Origin: Psychrobacillus sp032154225 | GTDB lineage: Bacteria; Bacillota; Bacilli; Bacillales_A; Planococcaceae | Direction of reading: 5' to 3' | NCBI RefSeq assembly: GCF_032154225.1 | Contig: NZ_JALDYF010000017.1 | Span: forward strand, 31,119-95,118 | DNA length: 64,000 bases | Shown: in pieces, positions 8,690-18,429 of the stretch | Numbering within the stretch: position 1 is the first letter of the stretch | How the letters are laid out: each line of letters opens with the position of its first letter | Program-made: the position numbers and the translations under genes | The notes under the pieces: generated by a model | Seen by the model: only the letters and a program-made list of their open reading frames with translations | Told to the model about the DNA's origin: nothing | The model's database searches: none

Positions 8690-8860
8690 ATGGTTGATGT
8701 GATCACAACTAGCCTGCAAAATTTCTTAGGAGAATGAATAATCCCTACATATTCAGGAGCAACAACCAAATGTTTTTTTAGCAATGCTAAAACCAATAAT
8801 ATATGTGTCGTAATTAGTAAAAATCCATACCGTTCTCTCCTACAATATATTATAAACACC
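8690..8860 (-). pseudogene. Decayed fragment of a DUF1801 paralogue
   Basis: Shows recognisable pieces of the DUF1801 protein at 487-858: KKHLVVAPEYVGIIH matches KKHLAVAPENAGIIH, and the flanking DNA aligns with about 590-730. Frameshifts and missing ends leave no complete frame. Confidence 0.65.
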
Positions 8861-8924
8861 AATTTAATGTGTAAAAGAGTGTAGAAATAATACGCTCAGT
8901 TACACTTGATTATAAATTGCAGTG

Positions 8925-9835
8925 AATACTCAACAACTGCAATCACAAGTCCAAGAGCCGCACCTAATTCTCCGAAGAATTCTAACCCGTAGTCATAAAA
9001 AATCGTCGTACAAATAATCGACTGCATTAAATAATTTGTTAACGACAAGCGACAAAGTGATCCCAGTCTAATAATGCTTTACCTACTAAGCCTACAGGAA
9101 TAAGCAAAGACACTCGTTTTAACAGATTTACTTTTTCTCCAATGTCCTTAAAGAAATCTACTTTAGCAGCAGCCATCCCCATCAGTACTAAAAGACCCAT
9201 AGCGAAAAATGAAATAATAGCCATGAATCCAAGTACAATTGGCAATCCAATTATCACAAAGATTATAGAGAGGTCTTCCGATATACCAACACGTTGCTTC
9301 ACAACCTCTAAAGATGTACCATTCTTAAGAACATCCAATGTTGCCTTCATATCTGTAAAAACCATCTCCAGAAAATCTGTTTTCACTAATAAAAATGGCG
9401 TTGTACAAAGTGTTAAAACTACCGCGCATATGAGCATTGTTTTCTCCTTACGCTTTATAAACAATATTAAAATAAGTAGCCCATAGCCATATAATAATAA
9501 AATATAGCCATCCCAAACAAGGGTAATATGTAAACCACCTAATATCACTAAGCCAAATGCGCGTCTCCATAAAGGACCTCTTGTATTCAATTCACGTTTT
9601 TCCAATGCACGTACAAATAAAATAATGCCATAACCAAATAAAAACCCAAAATCGGGATAAATGATCCTTCTACAAATATTTTAGTAAAATAATATGCTAT
9701 CTTATCCCACCAAGTATCTGGTTGAATTGCTTCTAGTGTGGCATTACCATATTGAAAGTACAGCATATTAGCTATTAATATACCAAGAAATGAAAATCCT
9801 CTAAGTGCATCTAATATTTCAATTCTTTTCTTCAT
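8925..9835 (-). pseudogene. Broken DUF418 (YeiB-like) gene copy
   Basis: Nearly colinear with the intact DUF418 gene at 11483-12640. The N-terminus (MKKRIEILDALRGFSFLGILIANMLYFQY) is intact. A frameshift near 9600-9640 breaks the frame, about 120 bases are missing around 9055 (joined at a GCGACA microhomology), and the C-terminal end is lost. The upstream region and the terminator beyond it are also duplicated (9913-9953 compared with 12718-12757). This was therefore a segment duplication followed by decay. Confidence 0.8.
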
Positions 9836-9912
9836 CGTGTACTTCCTCTTGCTAAATGAAGGAATTAAACCCTCACTTCTTTAATTTACACCTAAATTAC
9901 CATAAAACCTAA

Positions 9913-9953
9913 AAACAACTTGGTAGAATAAGGATATTATACCAAGTTGTTTT
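9913..9953. terminator. Terminator hairpin, duplicated with the DUF418 segment
   Basis: AAACAACTTGGTA and its complement, then TTTT. It matches the hairpin upstream of the intact copy. Confidence 0.65.
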
Positions 9954-9991
9954 ATCAAGTTTTGTTTTGAGGATTTAAATAAGTTATATTT

Positions 9992-10816
9992 TCAGTATGA
10001 TTTCCCTTGTAAAAAGGTTCCATTTCTATAACTATCAAATGCTTCATTGATTTCTTCTTCAGTATTCATTACAAATGGACCGCTTGCAACAATCGGCTGT
10101 TTAATCGGTTTCCCTGAAAAAATGAGAAACTTTGTTTTTTCAGTTGAGGAAAGAGAGATTATGTCGGCAGACTCATTTTGTTCAAAGTGCACGACATCAA
10201 ATGTATTAATCTGCTGTCCGCTTACGTTAGCCTTTCCTTCTAGCATATATAAATAACTATTGTAGCCAGCTGGAATCGGGAAATCATAACTTGCATTATC
10301 TTCAAGTGAAACTACAGCATAAAGGAATGGCGTAAATAGTTTTAATGGTGATGCAACACCACTTACTTCACCTGCATACACTTCAATCTTGCCACCTTCA
10401 ATAGGAAGAACGGGTACTTCTCTATGTGGTAAATCTACATATTGACCAGATGCCTTTTTGTCTTCACTTGATAAGTTTACCCACAGTTGCAATACTCGAA
10501 CTTCTTCACCTGGCTTTGGATTTTCATTATGAATAATGCCGCTCCCTGCAGTCATAATTTGAAAATCTCCTTCGTATAATCTTCTACCACCGCCCGTCTC
10601 GCTATCAAAATGTTCTAAATTCCCCTCAAGTACATACGTCACAGTCTGAATACCCTTATGCGGATGATCAGCAAATGTGTTATGTACAAATTTATCGTCA
10701 GCTAAAATAATGAAGGGATCATTATCCATTAAATCGCGAGTCTGCACCACATAGCGTAAATGGCGACCCTCACCTTGTTGTAGCGGAATAGCTTGTACGG
10801 TACGAATAGCTAACAT
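9992..10816 (-). CDS. Pirin family protein
   Basis: A bicupin protein of 274 residues. The first cupin carries the usual metal ligands in FADHPHKGIQTVTYVLEG and SGIIHNE (two His, then His and Glu). The second cupin (YLYMLEGKANVSGQ) is less conserved. Bacterial pirins include quercetin-oxidising enzymes and redox-responsive proteins; the role here is not fixed. I chose the start at 10816 (MLAIRTVQAIP), with GAGGAG 10 bases upstream, over an ATG six codons earlier that overlaps this ribosome site. A strong hairpin lies upstream at 10900-10938. Confidence 0.9.
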   Translation of the reverse strand: MLAIRTVQAIPLQQGEGRHLRYVVQTRDLMDNDPFIILADDKFVHNTFADHPHKGIQTVTYVLEGNLEHFDSETGGGRRLYEGDFQIMTAGSGIIHNENPKPGEEVRVLQLWVNLSSEDKKASGQYVDLPHREVPVLPIEGGKIEVYAGEVSGVASPLKLFTPFLYAVVSLEDNASYDFPIPAGYNSYLYMLEGKANVSGQQINTFDVVHFEQNESADIISLSSTEKTKFLIFSGKPIKQPIVASGPFVMNTEEEINEAFDSYRNGTFLQGKSY

Positions 10817-10899
10817 AATATAGACACTCCTCATTATTTTAATAGTTTTTATACATCAATCTAATTTAGATTTTAGCATTTTATATCTTACTAACAAAA

Positions 10900-10938
10900 A
10901 CATGGGCTCGCTTATTATGATAATAAGCGAGCCCATGT
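10900..10938. terminator. Perfect 18-bp hairpin downstream of cwlJ
   Basis: ACATGGGCTCGCTTATTA, a 3-base loop and the exact complement, lying between the cwlJ stop and the pirin gene, both of which read on the minus strand. Confidence 0.8.
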
Positions 10939-10970
10939 AAGTTATACAATTATTCACAGTGCTAGGAAGC

Positions 10971-11411
10971 CTAACCCCTATAAACACTTTCGCATGATCC
11001 AGCTGCTGGTTCATAAAAACAATGTTGTTTATATTGGCCAGAAAAAGGTTGACCGTACCATGTTGGAGGGCATGGAGCATATGGATTAAAGTACCAAAGT
11101 GCATATTTCGCAGGGTGGTCTCTCCAATGATCCAACGCCTTTTTTGCTAATTTTTTTTCAACAGATCTCGCTCTTTCATAAAATAAATTACCTTTCTGAA
11201 CAGCTTCAAAAGAATAATTTCCTCCTTGTACCTGAAAAATGACATCTTCGATTGTTCTTACATCTTGAAAGTCTAAACAATCTGCATTAGCACGGTTAAC
11301 AATTACATTTCCAACATATAACATTCCTTGCTGCCCTTCAGCTTCGGCTTCTGCCCTCATCATCCTTGCCATTAAGTCAACGTCCGAACTTTTGTATTTT
11401 ACTCTTGGCAT
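10971..11411 (-). CDS. cwlJ: Spore cortex-lytic cell wall hydrolase, CwlJ type
   Basis: A 146-residue protein of the SleB/CwlJ hydrolase family, with MARMMRAEAEAEGQQGMLYVGNVIVNR at the start and NPYAPCPPTWYGQPFSGQYKQHCFYEP near the end. It lacks the signal peptide and peptidoglycan-binding domain of SleB, and its length matches CwlJ. CwlJ degrades the spore cortex during germination and is held in the coat by GerQ. No gerQ is seen next to it here. Together with the ger operon it shows that this organism forms endospores. Confidence 0.9.
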   Translation of the reverse strand: MPRVKYKSSDVDLMARMMRAEAEAEGQQGMLYVGNVIVNRANADCLDFQDVRTIEDVIFQVQGGNYSFEAVQKGNLFYERARSVEKKLAKKALDHWRDHPAKYALWYFNPYAPCPPTWYGQPFSGQYKQHCFYEPAAGSCESVYRG

Positions 11412-11460
11412 TTATTCACCCCAACAATATTATATGAAGAAAGCGTACAAAAATGACCTA

Positions 11461-11489
11461 ATTACGGTGCCAGTAACCCAAACTATTCC
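11461..11489. repeat. Dispersed intergenic repeat, copy 4
   Basis: ATTACGGTGCCAGTAACCC and AACTATTC, overlapping the 3' end of the intact DUF418 gene. The complement of GGTGCCAGGAACG follows within 30 bases. Confidence 0.6.
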
Positions 11490-12640
11490 GAATTATGTTC
11501 GTTCCTGGCACCAAAGTTTTTTCTATATACAAACTTTCGAAGCGCCCATTCTACTGGACCCATCGAAAAACGTTGTCCATACCAATTTGCCAGTAACAAT
11601 TGCAGCGAATACACAACAACTGCAATCACAAGTCCAAGGGCAACACCTAATTCTCCAAAGAAGCCTAAACCGTAGCCATAAAAAATTGTCGTACAAATAA
11701 TCGACTGCATTAAATAATTTGTTAACGACAAGCGACCAAGATTTACGAACGCTTGCGAGATTTTGTTTTCTTTCACGGAAATAAAAACTAACGTAAAGGC
11801 TGCGATATAACCTATCGCTAACATATATGTCCCCACAGAATAAAGTAATTCCCCGACAAAATGATCCATGTCTAATAATGCTTTGCATAATAAGCCTACA
11901 GGAATAAGCAATGAAAGTCGTTTTAACAGATCCATTTTTTCTCCAATGCGTTTAAAGAAATCTACTTTAGCAGCAGCCATCCCTAACAATACTAGCGGAC
12001 CCATAGCAAAAAACGAAAAAATAGCCATGAATCCAAGCATTATTGGTAATACAATTACCATAAAGATTATAGATAGATCATCCGATATGCTAACACGTTG
12101 CTTCACAACCTCTAAATATGTACCATTCTTAAGAACATCCACCGTTTCCTTCATATCTGTTAAAATTATCGCCAGAAAATCTGTTTTCACTAATAAAATT
12201 GGCATCATACAAAGTGTCAAAACCACCGCCCATATGAGCATCGTTTTTACCTTACGTTTTATAAACAACATGAAAATAAGTAGCCCAGAGCCATATGATA
12301 ATAAAATATCACCATCCCAAACAAAGGTAATATGTAAACAACCTAATATTACTAAGCCAATTGCACGTCTCCACAAGGGACCTCTTGTACTCAATTCACG
12401 ATTTTCCAATGAACGTGCAAATAAAATAATGCCATAACCAAATAAAAAGCCGAAAATCGGAACAAATGACCCTTCTACAAATATTTTGGTGAAATAATAT
12501 GCCACCTTATCCCACCATATATCTGGTTGAACTGCATCCAACGAGACAAAATCATATTGAAAATACAGCATATTAGCTATTAAAATACCAAGCAACGAAA
12601 ATCCTCTAAGTGCATCTAATATGTCAATTCTTTTCTTCAT
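11483..12640 (-). CDS. DUF418 family (YeiB-like) membrane protein
   Basis: 385 residues with about nine predicted membrane segments. It begins RIDILDALRGFSLLGILIANM, the typical start of the DUF418/heparan-acetyltransferase-like group, and contains GFLFGYGIILF and GRLSLTNYLMQS. Proteins of this type are probably membrane acyltransferases or transporters, but function is unproven. It is intact, unlike the copy at 8925-9835. Its last residues lie in the dispersed repeat, so the extreme C-terminus may be recent. Confidence 0.85.
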   Translation of the reverse strand: MKKRIDILDALRGFSLLGILIANMLYFQYDFVSLDAVQPDIWWDKVAYYFTKIFVEGSFVPIFGFLFGYGIILFARSLENRELSTRGPLWRRAIGLVILGCLHITFVWDGDILLSYGSGLLIFMLFIKRKVKTMLIWAVVLTLCMMPILLVKTDFLAIILTDMKETVDVLKNGTYLEVVKQRVSISDDLSIIFMVIVLPIMLGFMAIFSFFAMGPLVLLGMAAAKVDFFKRIGEKMDLLKRLSLLIPVGLLCKALLDMDHFVGELLYSVGTYMLAIGYIAAFTLVFISVKENKISQAFVNLGRLSLTNYLMQSIICTTIFYGYGLGFFGELGVALGLVIAVVVYSLQLLLANWYGQRFSMGPVEWALRKFVYRKNFGARNEHNSE

Positions 12641-12717
12641 CGTGTACCCCCTCTTGCTAAATGAAGGGATTAAACCCTCACTTCTTTAGTTTATAATTAA
12701 ATTTCCATAAAACCCAA

Positions 12718-12757
12718 AAACAACCTGATAGAATAAGAGTATTCTACCAGGTTGTTT
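12718..12757. terminator. Terminator hairpin upstream of the intact DUF418 gene
   Basis: AACAACCTG...TAGAAT pairs with ATTCTACCAGGTTGTT, followed by T residues. Confidence 0.65.
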
Positions 12758-12758
12758 T

Positions 12759-13354
12759 TATCAAGTTTTATTGAAGCTTTGAAATAAAGCTTCATCACAA
12801 CTATCTCAAAACCCATATTCTACGATAAATAAAAAGAATTGGTCCGAGATTTTTCCTATACAACTTGTCCAGTTACATTATAGTTGGTAACCACATGTTT
12901 CTCGTACTATTGTGGTTTTAACTTTATAATACGAAGTAATTTTATATTGATGATTAATTATTTCGGAAAGTGAATAATCAAATATGTCACCTGTTTGATG
13001 AGTAAGAAAGATATGTTGTTAAAAAATCGCGCCCGTTTGCAGTATAAAGTTCCTGAAAGTGAAGCCCCAACACATCAATAATTATCCAGCATTAAGCCTA
13101 TTGAGATTTCAGTTCAATCTGAGCACGACTAAAGAATTTCTCTAATGAAATGTGTACAAACGTTCCTTCCTTTTTATCTAATATATAAAAACGTCTATTT
13201 TATGTGCAACTAGAATAAAATGGTTATTTCCAGACAACTAAAAACTTTCATATGTGTAAGGCTACTGAAACTTATTCCGATGGTATGAAGATGAGAATTT
13301 GATATCATTTATCAAGTATTAAAAAAACAAATAAAAAGAAAATGGAGGAAAATC
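12759..13354. other. Gene-free stretch
   Basis: About 600 bases with no convincing reading frame. It contains a 33-bp segment (12808-12840) repeated at 23225-23257. The last 150 bases should hold the promoter of the DUF3955 gene. Confidence 0.5.
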
Positions 13355-13567
13355 ATGAAGAAACACATATTGGCTGTGACATCTGTAATTATAGGTTTAC
13401 TTTGTTTGATCATTTCTAATATTATTGGAGCAAAAGTTGAACCAGATGGCACTTTGACAGAACCATTCTTTTTACTGCCCATTGGTTATCTATTCATTTT
13501 TAGTGGTTTTATTTTATTAATAACAAGCATTATCAAAAAATCAATAAGAACCGTAAATCCGAATTAA
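13355..13567 (+). CDS. DUF3955-like small membrane protein
   Basis: A 70-residue protein with two hydrophobic segments (HILAVTSVIIGLLCLIISNIIG and PIGYLFIFSGFILLITSII) separated by VEPDGTLTEPFFLL, the signature of DUF3955 proteins. It has a strong ribosome site (ATGGAGG) and is followed by a terminator, so it is a single-gene transcription unit. Function unknown. Confidence 0.75.
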   Translation: MKKHILAVTSVIIGLLCLIISNIIGAKVEPDGTLTEPFFLLPIGYLFIFSGFILLITSIIKKSIRTVNPN

Positions 13568-13576
13568 AAGGTAAGA

Positions 13577-13614
13577 TAGTAAGCGACCAACTCTTGAGAA
13601 GGTCGCTTTACTAC
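13577..13614 (+). terminator. Terminator after the DUF3955 gene
   Basis: GTAAGCGACC and GGTCGCTTTAC arms directly after the stop codon. Confidence 0.65.
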
Positions 13615-13807
13615 CTTAGACTAAAATACCTCACTGCTTCAACAGAAAAGGCGTAATTTCATGAGATTCTGCGAAGGGATCTCACAACTATAAAATCCCC
13701 TTTTAAATGTAAATTTAAACTAGTAATATTTTCTTCGCAAATGTCGTAAATTATATTATATTTCACTTTAATTCCCCTAATTTCCTAGCAAGTGACAATA
13801 ATGCACT

Positions 13808-13930
13808 CTACACATAGTACCAAATTACTTCTCTAAATGGATTCTTACTGTCCATAATTCCAAGAGCGATTGCTTCTTGACGAGCTTTTCCTATTTCAAT
13901 TGCAAGACTAGCCGACCCTACATAAAAAGA
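13808..13930 (-). pseudogene. C-terminal gene remnant
   Basis: A reading frame without a start encodes VGSASLAIEIGKARQEA ... DSKNPFREVIWYYV and then stops. The composition is protein-like, but upstream sequence is out of frame. No family recognised. The rest of 13620-14269 shows no gene. Confidence 0.35.
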
Positions 13931-14269
13931 TAAATTTTAAATAATCTCTCTCTGTAACCCCCTCTCTTTCTTGCTTCTATATTCGACTGAATATTTACCA
14001 CATCTTCTCTGTACAAATCTCCACTGATTTATCTTTTGCTTATCATAAATGTATAGCCTAATCCACATAATCCTAGAAACAGAAACCATCGTGAGGGCGG
14101 TAAAGTGTCTTAAATATAAGTTGTTGTTTATTGGTTATTTATACAATTTAGTCTCTTGACGATCGTACCTTTTCATTAAGTATGGACTATTTGAATACGC
14201 CAAAGCCTTCGTTAATTTATCTTTAATTGCGAGTTTACCCTAAAACTGTACCCACAATGGGTCTGCAGT

Positions 14270-15403
14270 TCAAGTTTGAACTTTTTCATCATTATATATA
14301 TTATTTTTTTCCGAATTTTTGATTTTACGTAATTTCGCAATAAAAAGTAATAGTAAGGGCAGAAAAATTGCAAATACTGATATATACAATGGCCAAGTCT
14401 CCTGATTGTATTTATCTGAGTGCACTATATTAGGATGGACAATTTGAGAAAGTGCACTTGTAATCATCCCTAGAGGTAGAATTAACGGCCTGTGATCTTT
14501 GATTTTAAATATTTGTCCTAAAGCCTTTACAGTTGCGTAAAAATAAATAAATGCTCTTACAAAAATTGTGACCATCCACATAAAAGCCATAATAATTTCA
14601 ATGCGTTGCAAGAAATCACCAATTGAAATTCCTTGAGCTAAAGTATAAGTAGGGAAAATTCTTAATGAAGTACTCGTTACTCCTAATACTAAAATAGATA
14701 ATGCAATAATAATAGTTATAATTAATCCTCCTACTAGTGTGCCAATATATAATCCTTTTTGACCTGATTTAAGCACATTTATAGCAGATGGAAAAATCAT
14801 TAATAATACAACTAATGGAAATGAAAATAAACCCATGAAATGTATAACGCTGTATAGAAATGGTTGTGTTGAGACTTCTAGGACTGGTTGTATATGTTTA
14901 ATATCTATTTGTGGAGATACAAATAAGACAAAGATAATAAATATTAACAAAAAAACAGGAAATAGTATCTCTAATGTACGCGCAAAAACCTCTAGTCCTA
15001 AATATGTTGCAAAAAGGATAACAAGGTTAAACAATACTGCGAATACAACTGAAGGCGTCTCTGGCATTACTTCTGTCTGTAGAAAATTACCAATAAAATA
15101 TAGTAATTCCCCTGACGATAGCAATGTTAAGATCACAAATCCAATAGAAGCAAGTTTACCTATAAAACTCCCTAAGATTTTTTCTGTAACCTCTACAAAA
15201 GACAATGTAGACATCTTTTTCCCTAAAGTGATAAATAACTTTATTAATAGTAAGCTTAATAGCATACCTATAATAGCTACTATCCAGGCATCCTGTTTTA
15301 CTTCTAGTGCTATGCTTGCTGGAATAATTAAGATACCTGTCCCTACAGTATAAAGAATTACAATTATTGTGAATTGACGTGAACTTATTAATTCTTTTTC
15401 CAT
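14270..15403 (-). CDS. Spore germination permease, GerB (GerAB/GerKB) type
   Basis: 377 residues with ten membrane segments and the start ISSRQFTIIVILYTVGTGILIIPA, typical of the APC-superfamily B subunit of spore germinant receptors in the inner spore membrane. Last gene of the ger A-C-D-B operon, with 24 bases separating it from the small D-type gene. B subunits bind the germinant, but the ligand cannot be predicted. The operon is probably expressed in the forespore under SigG, as in Bacillus. Confidence 0.92.
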   Translation of the reverse strand: MEKELISSRQFTIIVILYTVGTGILIIPASIALEVKQDAWIVAIIGMLLSLLLIKLFITLGKKMSTLSFVEVTEKILGSFIGKLASIGFVILTLLSSGELLYFIGNFLQTEVMPETPSVVFAVLFNLVILFATYLGLEVFARTLEILFPVFLLIFIIFVLFVSPQIDIKHIQPVLEVSTQPFLYSVIHFMGLFSFPLVVLLMIFPSAINVLKSGQKGLYIGTLVGGLIITIIIALSILVLGVTSTSLRIFPTYTLAQGISIGDFLQRIEIIMAFMWMVTIFVRAFIYFYATVKALGQIFKIKDHRPLILPLGMITSALSQIVHPNIVHSDKYNQETWPLYISVFAIFLPLLLLFIAKLRKIKNSEKNNIYNDEKVQT

Positions 15404-15427
15404 ATTTCATCCTCTTTTTGGAGTTTT

Positions 15428-15667
15428 TTATTTCAATAATGTTGTTTTTAAAAAGTCACTAACTGGTTGAAAAATATACATTATTGCATCCAACGGGCTA
15501 ACAATAAGAGCATCTAAACCTACAGCAATGTTTAAAGATATCCCAAATACTAATACAATCGAAAACGTCCAAATTAGTTTAGTGCCCCCTTGCTTTAATT
15601 TTGGTAGTTCTATTAAAACTATTAAAAATGCAATAATTAATACACATAAAGTGATGAACATTTTCAA
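15428..15667 (-). CDS. Small D-type subunit of a germinant receptor
   Basis: A 79-residue protein with two membrane segments (FITLCVLIIAFLIVLI and WTFSIVLVFGISLNIAV), lying one base after gerC and just before gerB. Small two-helix D proteins are found in many germinant-receptor operons and modulate receptor activity. Assignment rests on size, topology and position. Confidence 0.7.
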   Translation of the reverse strand: MKMFITLCVLIIAFLIVLIELPKLKQGGTKLIWTFSIVLVFGISLNIAVGLDALIVSPLDAIMYIFQPVSDFLKTTLLK

Positions 15668-15668
15668 A

Positions 15669-16856
15669 TTACTCCCTTAATTTTGAGTTTTGCAAAGTTC
15701 CTAATCCCTGTGTTTTTACATTAACCTTAACATTTACCTCTATTTCAGGATAAATGGTTTCCCAAGCACCCTTTATTTCCTTCCACTCTTTAGGATCAGC
15801 TCGGTGGATTGCTTCACCGAAACCAAGTACATCTGCTTTGTAATTTTTTTGAATTGTATTCAGCACCTGTTTTATATTCTTTTCAATTAATTCTTCCGTC
15901 TGATTATCAATCCATTCAATAGTCTTTGTTTCGGTTAAATCAATATCACATTTGACCTCAGCAACATTTTGAACAACATCAATGCTAACATTTATGATAG
16001 GTTTGCCGTCGTTTGTAAGTCCTTTTATTTTAGTTTTTGACTGAGTTACTTCCGTAGACAACTGGCCTTCTGATGGACATGAGATAATTTCAATTGTAGA
16101 TTTAATTTTATTGTTTAGATAATTAAAACTTTTACTTTCATATTCATTGAGATAGCCTAATAGTTTGTCTTCTTGAAAAATAGCTAGCCCAGTAAACTTT
16201 AATATTACTGGGGTTTCTATTCTTTCAACGTTTGTCGGATCAATCCCTAATCTTTTATCTCCGTTAATTTCTATTGCTGATAGAACATAATACTGGCCTT
16301 TAGCACTTAACTTTGTAAGTAATTCTTCAATACCAACTTCTAAAGTGGAACCCCACGCTTCTTGCATAGCTTTTAAAGAATTCAACATTTTATTTGCAGG
16401 AATTTTTTCTATAGGAGTTAATACATTTAATACATCTTTTGCAGTTGCTTGCTGAGATACGATAAAAGTAAAATCATTACGTATCTCTTGATCTCTTGCT
16501 AGAAAATCAACGGTATCTTTTAATCCGTTACTTGCCAATTCTTCTCCAATAACAATCAGTTGTAAATGTGCAAAATATAGCTTTCTTGGAGATGATGCTA
16601 ATATTTTTCTAACAGCTTCAAAAACGGTTTTTCCTTTAGCATGATAAGTGACAACTGGTGCTTGTCCATCTGCAGATTGTTTGGACGAAATTTGACTAGG
16701 ATTAATTACTTGTACAGAAATGGCGTATTCACCATCAATTAAGTCTATACCTAGTGCTGCAACAAGCGCTAATTCATTTAACTCCCGTTTACTCCAACAT
16801 CCGCTTAAAATTTGAATCAAAAAGATGATTAAAATAACAGTTATTATTTTTTTCAT
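15669..16856 (-). CDS. Spore germination lipoprotein, GerC (GerAC/GerKC) type
   Basis: 395 residues with a lipoprotein signal peptide ending in the lipobox LSGC (Cys20), followed by WSKRELNELALVAALGIDL, the hallmark start of GerAC-family lipoproteins. It is anchored on the outer face of the inner spore membrane as part of the A/B/C receptor complex. Second gene in the operon, 22 bases after gerA. Confidence 0.92.
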   Translation of the reverse strand: MKKIITVILIIFLIQILSGCWSKRELNELALVAALGIDLIDGEYAISVQVINPSQISSKQSADGQAPVVTYHAKGKTVFEAVRKILASSPRKLYFAHLQLIVIGEELASNGLKDTVDFLARDQEIRNDFTFIVSQQATAKDVLNVLTPIEKIPANKMLNSLKAMQEAWGSTLEVGIEELLTKLSAKGQYYVLSAIEINGDKRLGIDPTNVERIETPVILKFTGLAIFQEDKLLGYLNEYESKSFNYLNNKIKSTIEIISCPSEGQLSTEVTQSKTKIKGLTNDGKPIINVSIDVVQNVAEVKCDIDLTETKTIEWIDNQTEELIEKNIKQVLNTIQKNYKADVLGFGEAIHRADPKEWKEIKGAWETIYPEIEVNVKVNVKTQGLGTLQNSKLRE

Positions 16857-16878
16857 ATAGATACCTCATTTTTAACAG

Positions 16879-18429
16879 TTATTGAGCATGTCTTTTTTTA
16901 TTTGTTAAATGTTTTTGTCCTCTCACATTATTTATTTGACTGATTAATCGTGGACGAGTTAACAAAGATCCACGAGGAAATAAAAGGAGCGCATCTTTTT
17001 GATCCTCTGGAATTAACGGTGCGAAAGGACTCATATAAGGGACGCCAAAGGAGCGCAAACTACATAAATGCAGGACAAGAAACATTAGTCCTATAAATAC
17101 ACCAAATAAACCAAACATAGCAGCTAATATCATTAGTGGAAATCGTAAAATACGTATTGAATTAGATAAACCATATGCCGGAAAAAGAAAGCTACAAATT
17201 GCTGTTAGTGCTACAATAATGACCATTGCTGCTGAAACAATACCTGCTTCGACAGCAGCCTGCCCAACTATCAATGTACCTACAATTGAAATGGCTGGCC
17301 CAATCATTCTTGGCATCCGAAGTCCAGCTTCTCTTAGCACCTCAAATGCAACCTCCATAATCAGTGCCTCAATAAATGCTGGAAATGGTACACCTTCACG
17401 CTGTGCATAAATACTAATGAGTAGCGCTGTTGGTATCATCTCATGATGAAAAGTTGTGAGTGAAATATAGAGAGCAGGTGCAACTAAAGCAAGGCTTATC
17501 CCTAAAAACCTAATGATGCGAATAAACGAACTGACAATAGCATTTTGGTAGTAATCTTCTGCAGATTGCAAAAAAGAAGTAAATAGTGCAGGGACAATTA
17601 AAACAAAAGGGGTACCATCTACTAAAATAGCGATTTTGCCTTCTAATAATTCTCCTGCAATAACATCAGGACGTTCTGAATTATAAACTGTAGGGAATAA
17701 TGAAAATCCTGTGTCTTGAATCATTTGCTCGATGTAGCCACTTTCCAAAATGCCATCAATGTCAATGAGATCTAATCGATCAAATACTTCTTGAACAATC
17801 TTCTCATTTGCTATGCCATTGATATACATAACTGCTATATCTGTTTGTGTCACTTCACCAACTATTCGCGACTTTACCCAAAGATTTGGACTTTTAATCT
17901 TACGTCGAATTAAAGCAGTATTGGTACGCAAAGTCTCCGTAAAAGATTCCCTTGGTCCTCTAATAACAGATTCCGTTGCAGGTTCTGTAATTGCTCTGTC
18001 TTTAGAACTTTTTGTACTTGTGGCAATTCCTTTTGCTAGGCCATCTAGCAATATTATGGTATCCCCGTTTAAAACAGCACTATACAAGGAGGTGAAATCT
18101 CCTATATCTTTAACATGACCAACCGTTAGACAGTAATCTTTTAAATATTGATTTATTTCAAATATTGTCGTTTCAGGTGTCTCCTTTAAGTCTGATATAA
18201 GAGGTTCTACGATAAAGTCTGAAATGGCCGTACTATCTGCTAAACCGTCAGTGTGAATAATTGCAATAGACCGTTTCTTTAACTTTCCAATTAAAGTCTC
18301 CCGTATAATAATGTCATTACTGTTTCCAAAAGCTTCTTTTATGGTAATAAGACTTTTTGACAGTGATGTGTTTAGAAGTATTTTTTGAACATCCTGCTGA
18401 GGTGTATTATTACTCTCTAAATCATTCAC
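16879..18429 (-). CDS. Spore germination protein, GerA (GerAA/GerKA) type
   Basis: 516 residues. A large hydrophilic N-terminal region contains GDTIILLDG and IRGPRESFTETLRTN, typical of GerA proteins. Membrane segments follow (FIRIIRFLGISLALVAPALYISL ... MFGLFGVFIGLMFLVLHL), then a short tail. A subunits form the oligomeric, channel-like part of the receptor. First gene of the A-C-D-B operon, preceded by about 430 bases without genes. Confidence 0.93.
   Translation of the reverse strand: MNDLESNNTPQQDVQKILLNTSLSKSLITIKEAFGNSNDIIIRETLIGKLKKRSIAIIHTDGLADSTAISDFIVEPLISDLKETPETTIFEINQYLKDYCLTVGHVKDIGDFTSLYSAVLNGDTIILLDGLAKGIATSTKSSKDRAITEPATESVIRGPRESFTETLRTNTALIRRKIKSPNLWVKSRIVGEVTQTDIAVMYINGIANEKIVQEVFDRLDLIDIDGILESGYIEQMIQDTGFSLFPTVYNSERPDVIAGELLEGKIAILVDGTPFVLIVPALFTSFLQSAEDYYQNAIVSSFIRIIRFLGISLALVAPALYISLTTFHHEMIPTALLISIYAQREGVPFPAFIEALIMEVAFEVLREAGLRMPRMIGPAISIVGTLIVGQAAVEAGIVSAAMVIIVALTAICSFLFPAYGLSNSIRILRFPLMILAAMFGLFGVFIGLMFLVLHLCSLRSFGVPYMSPFAPLIPEDQKDALLLFPRGSLLTRPRLISQINNVRGQKHLTNKKRHAQ

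Noticed and set aside
10856..11104. Minus-strand frame overlapping the cwlJ end
   Set aside because: It runs through the perfect cwlJ terminator hairpin and shadows the cwlJ frame.
11523..11888. Frame overlapping the DUF418 gene
   Set aside because: Same-strand shadow frame with cysteine-rich, non-protein-like composition.
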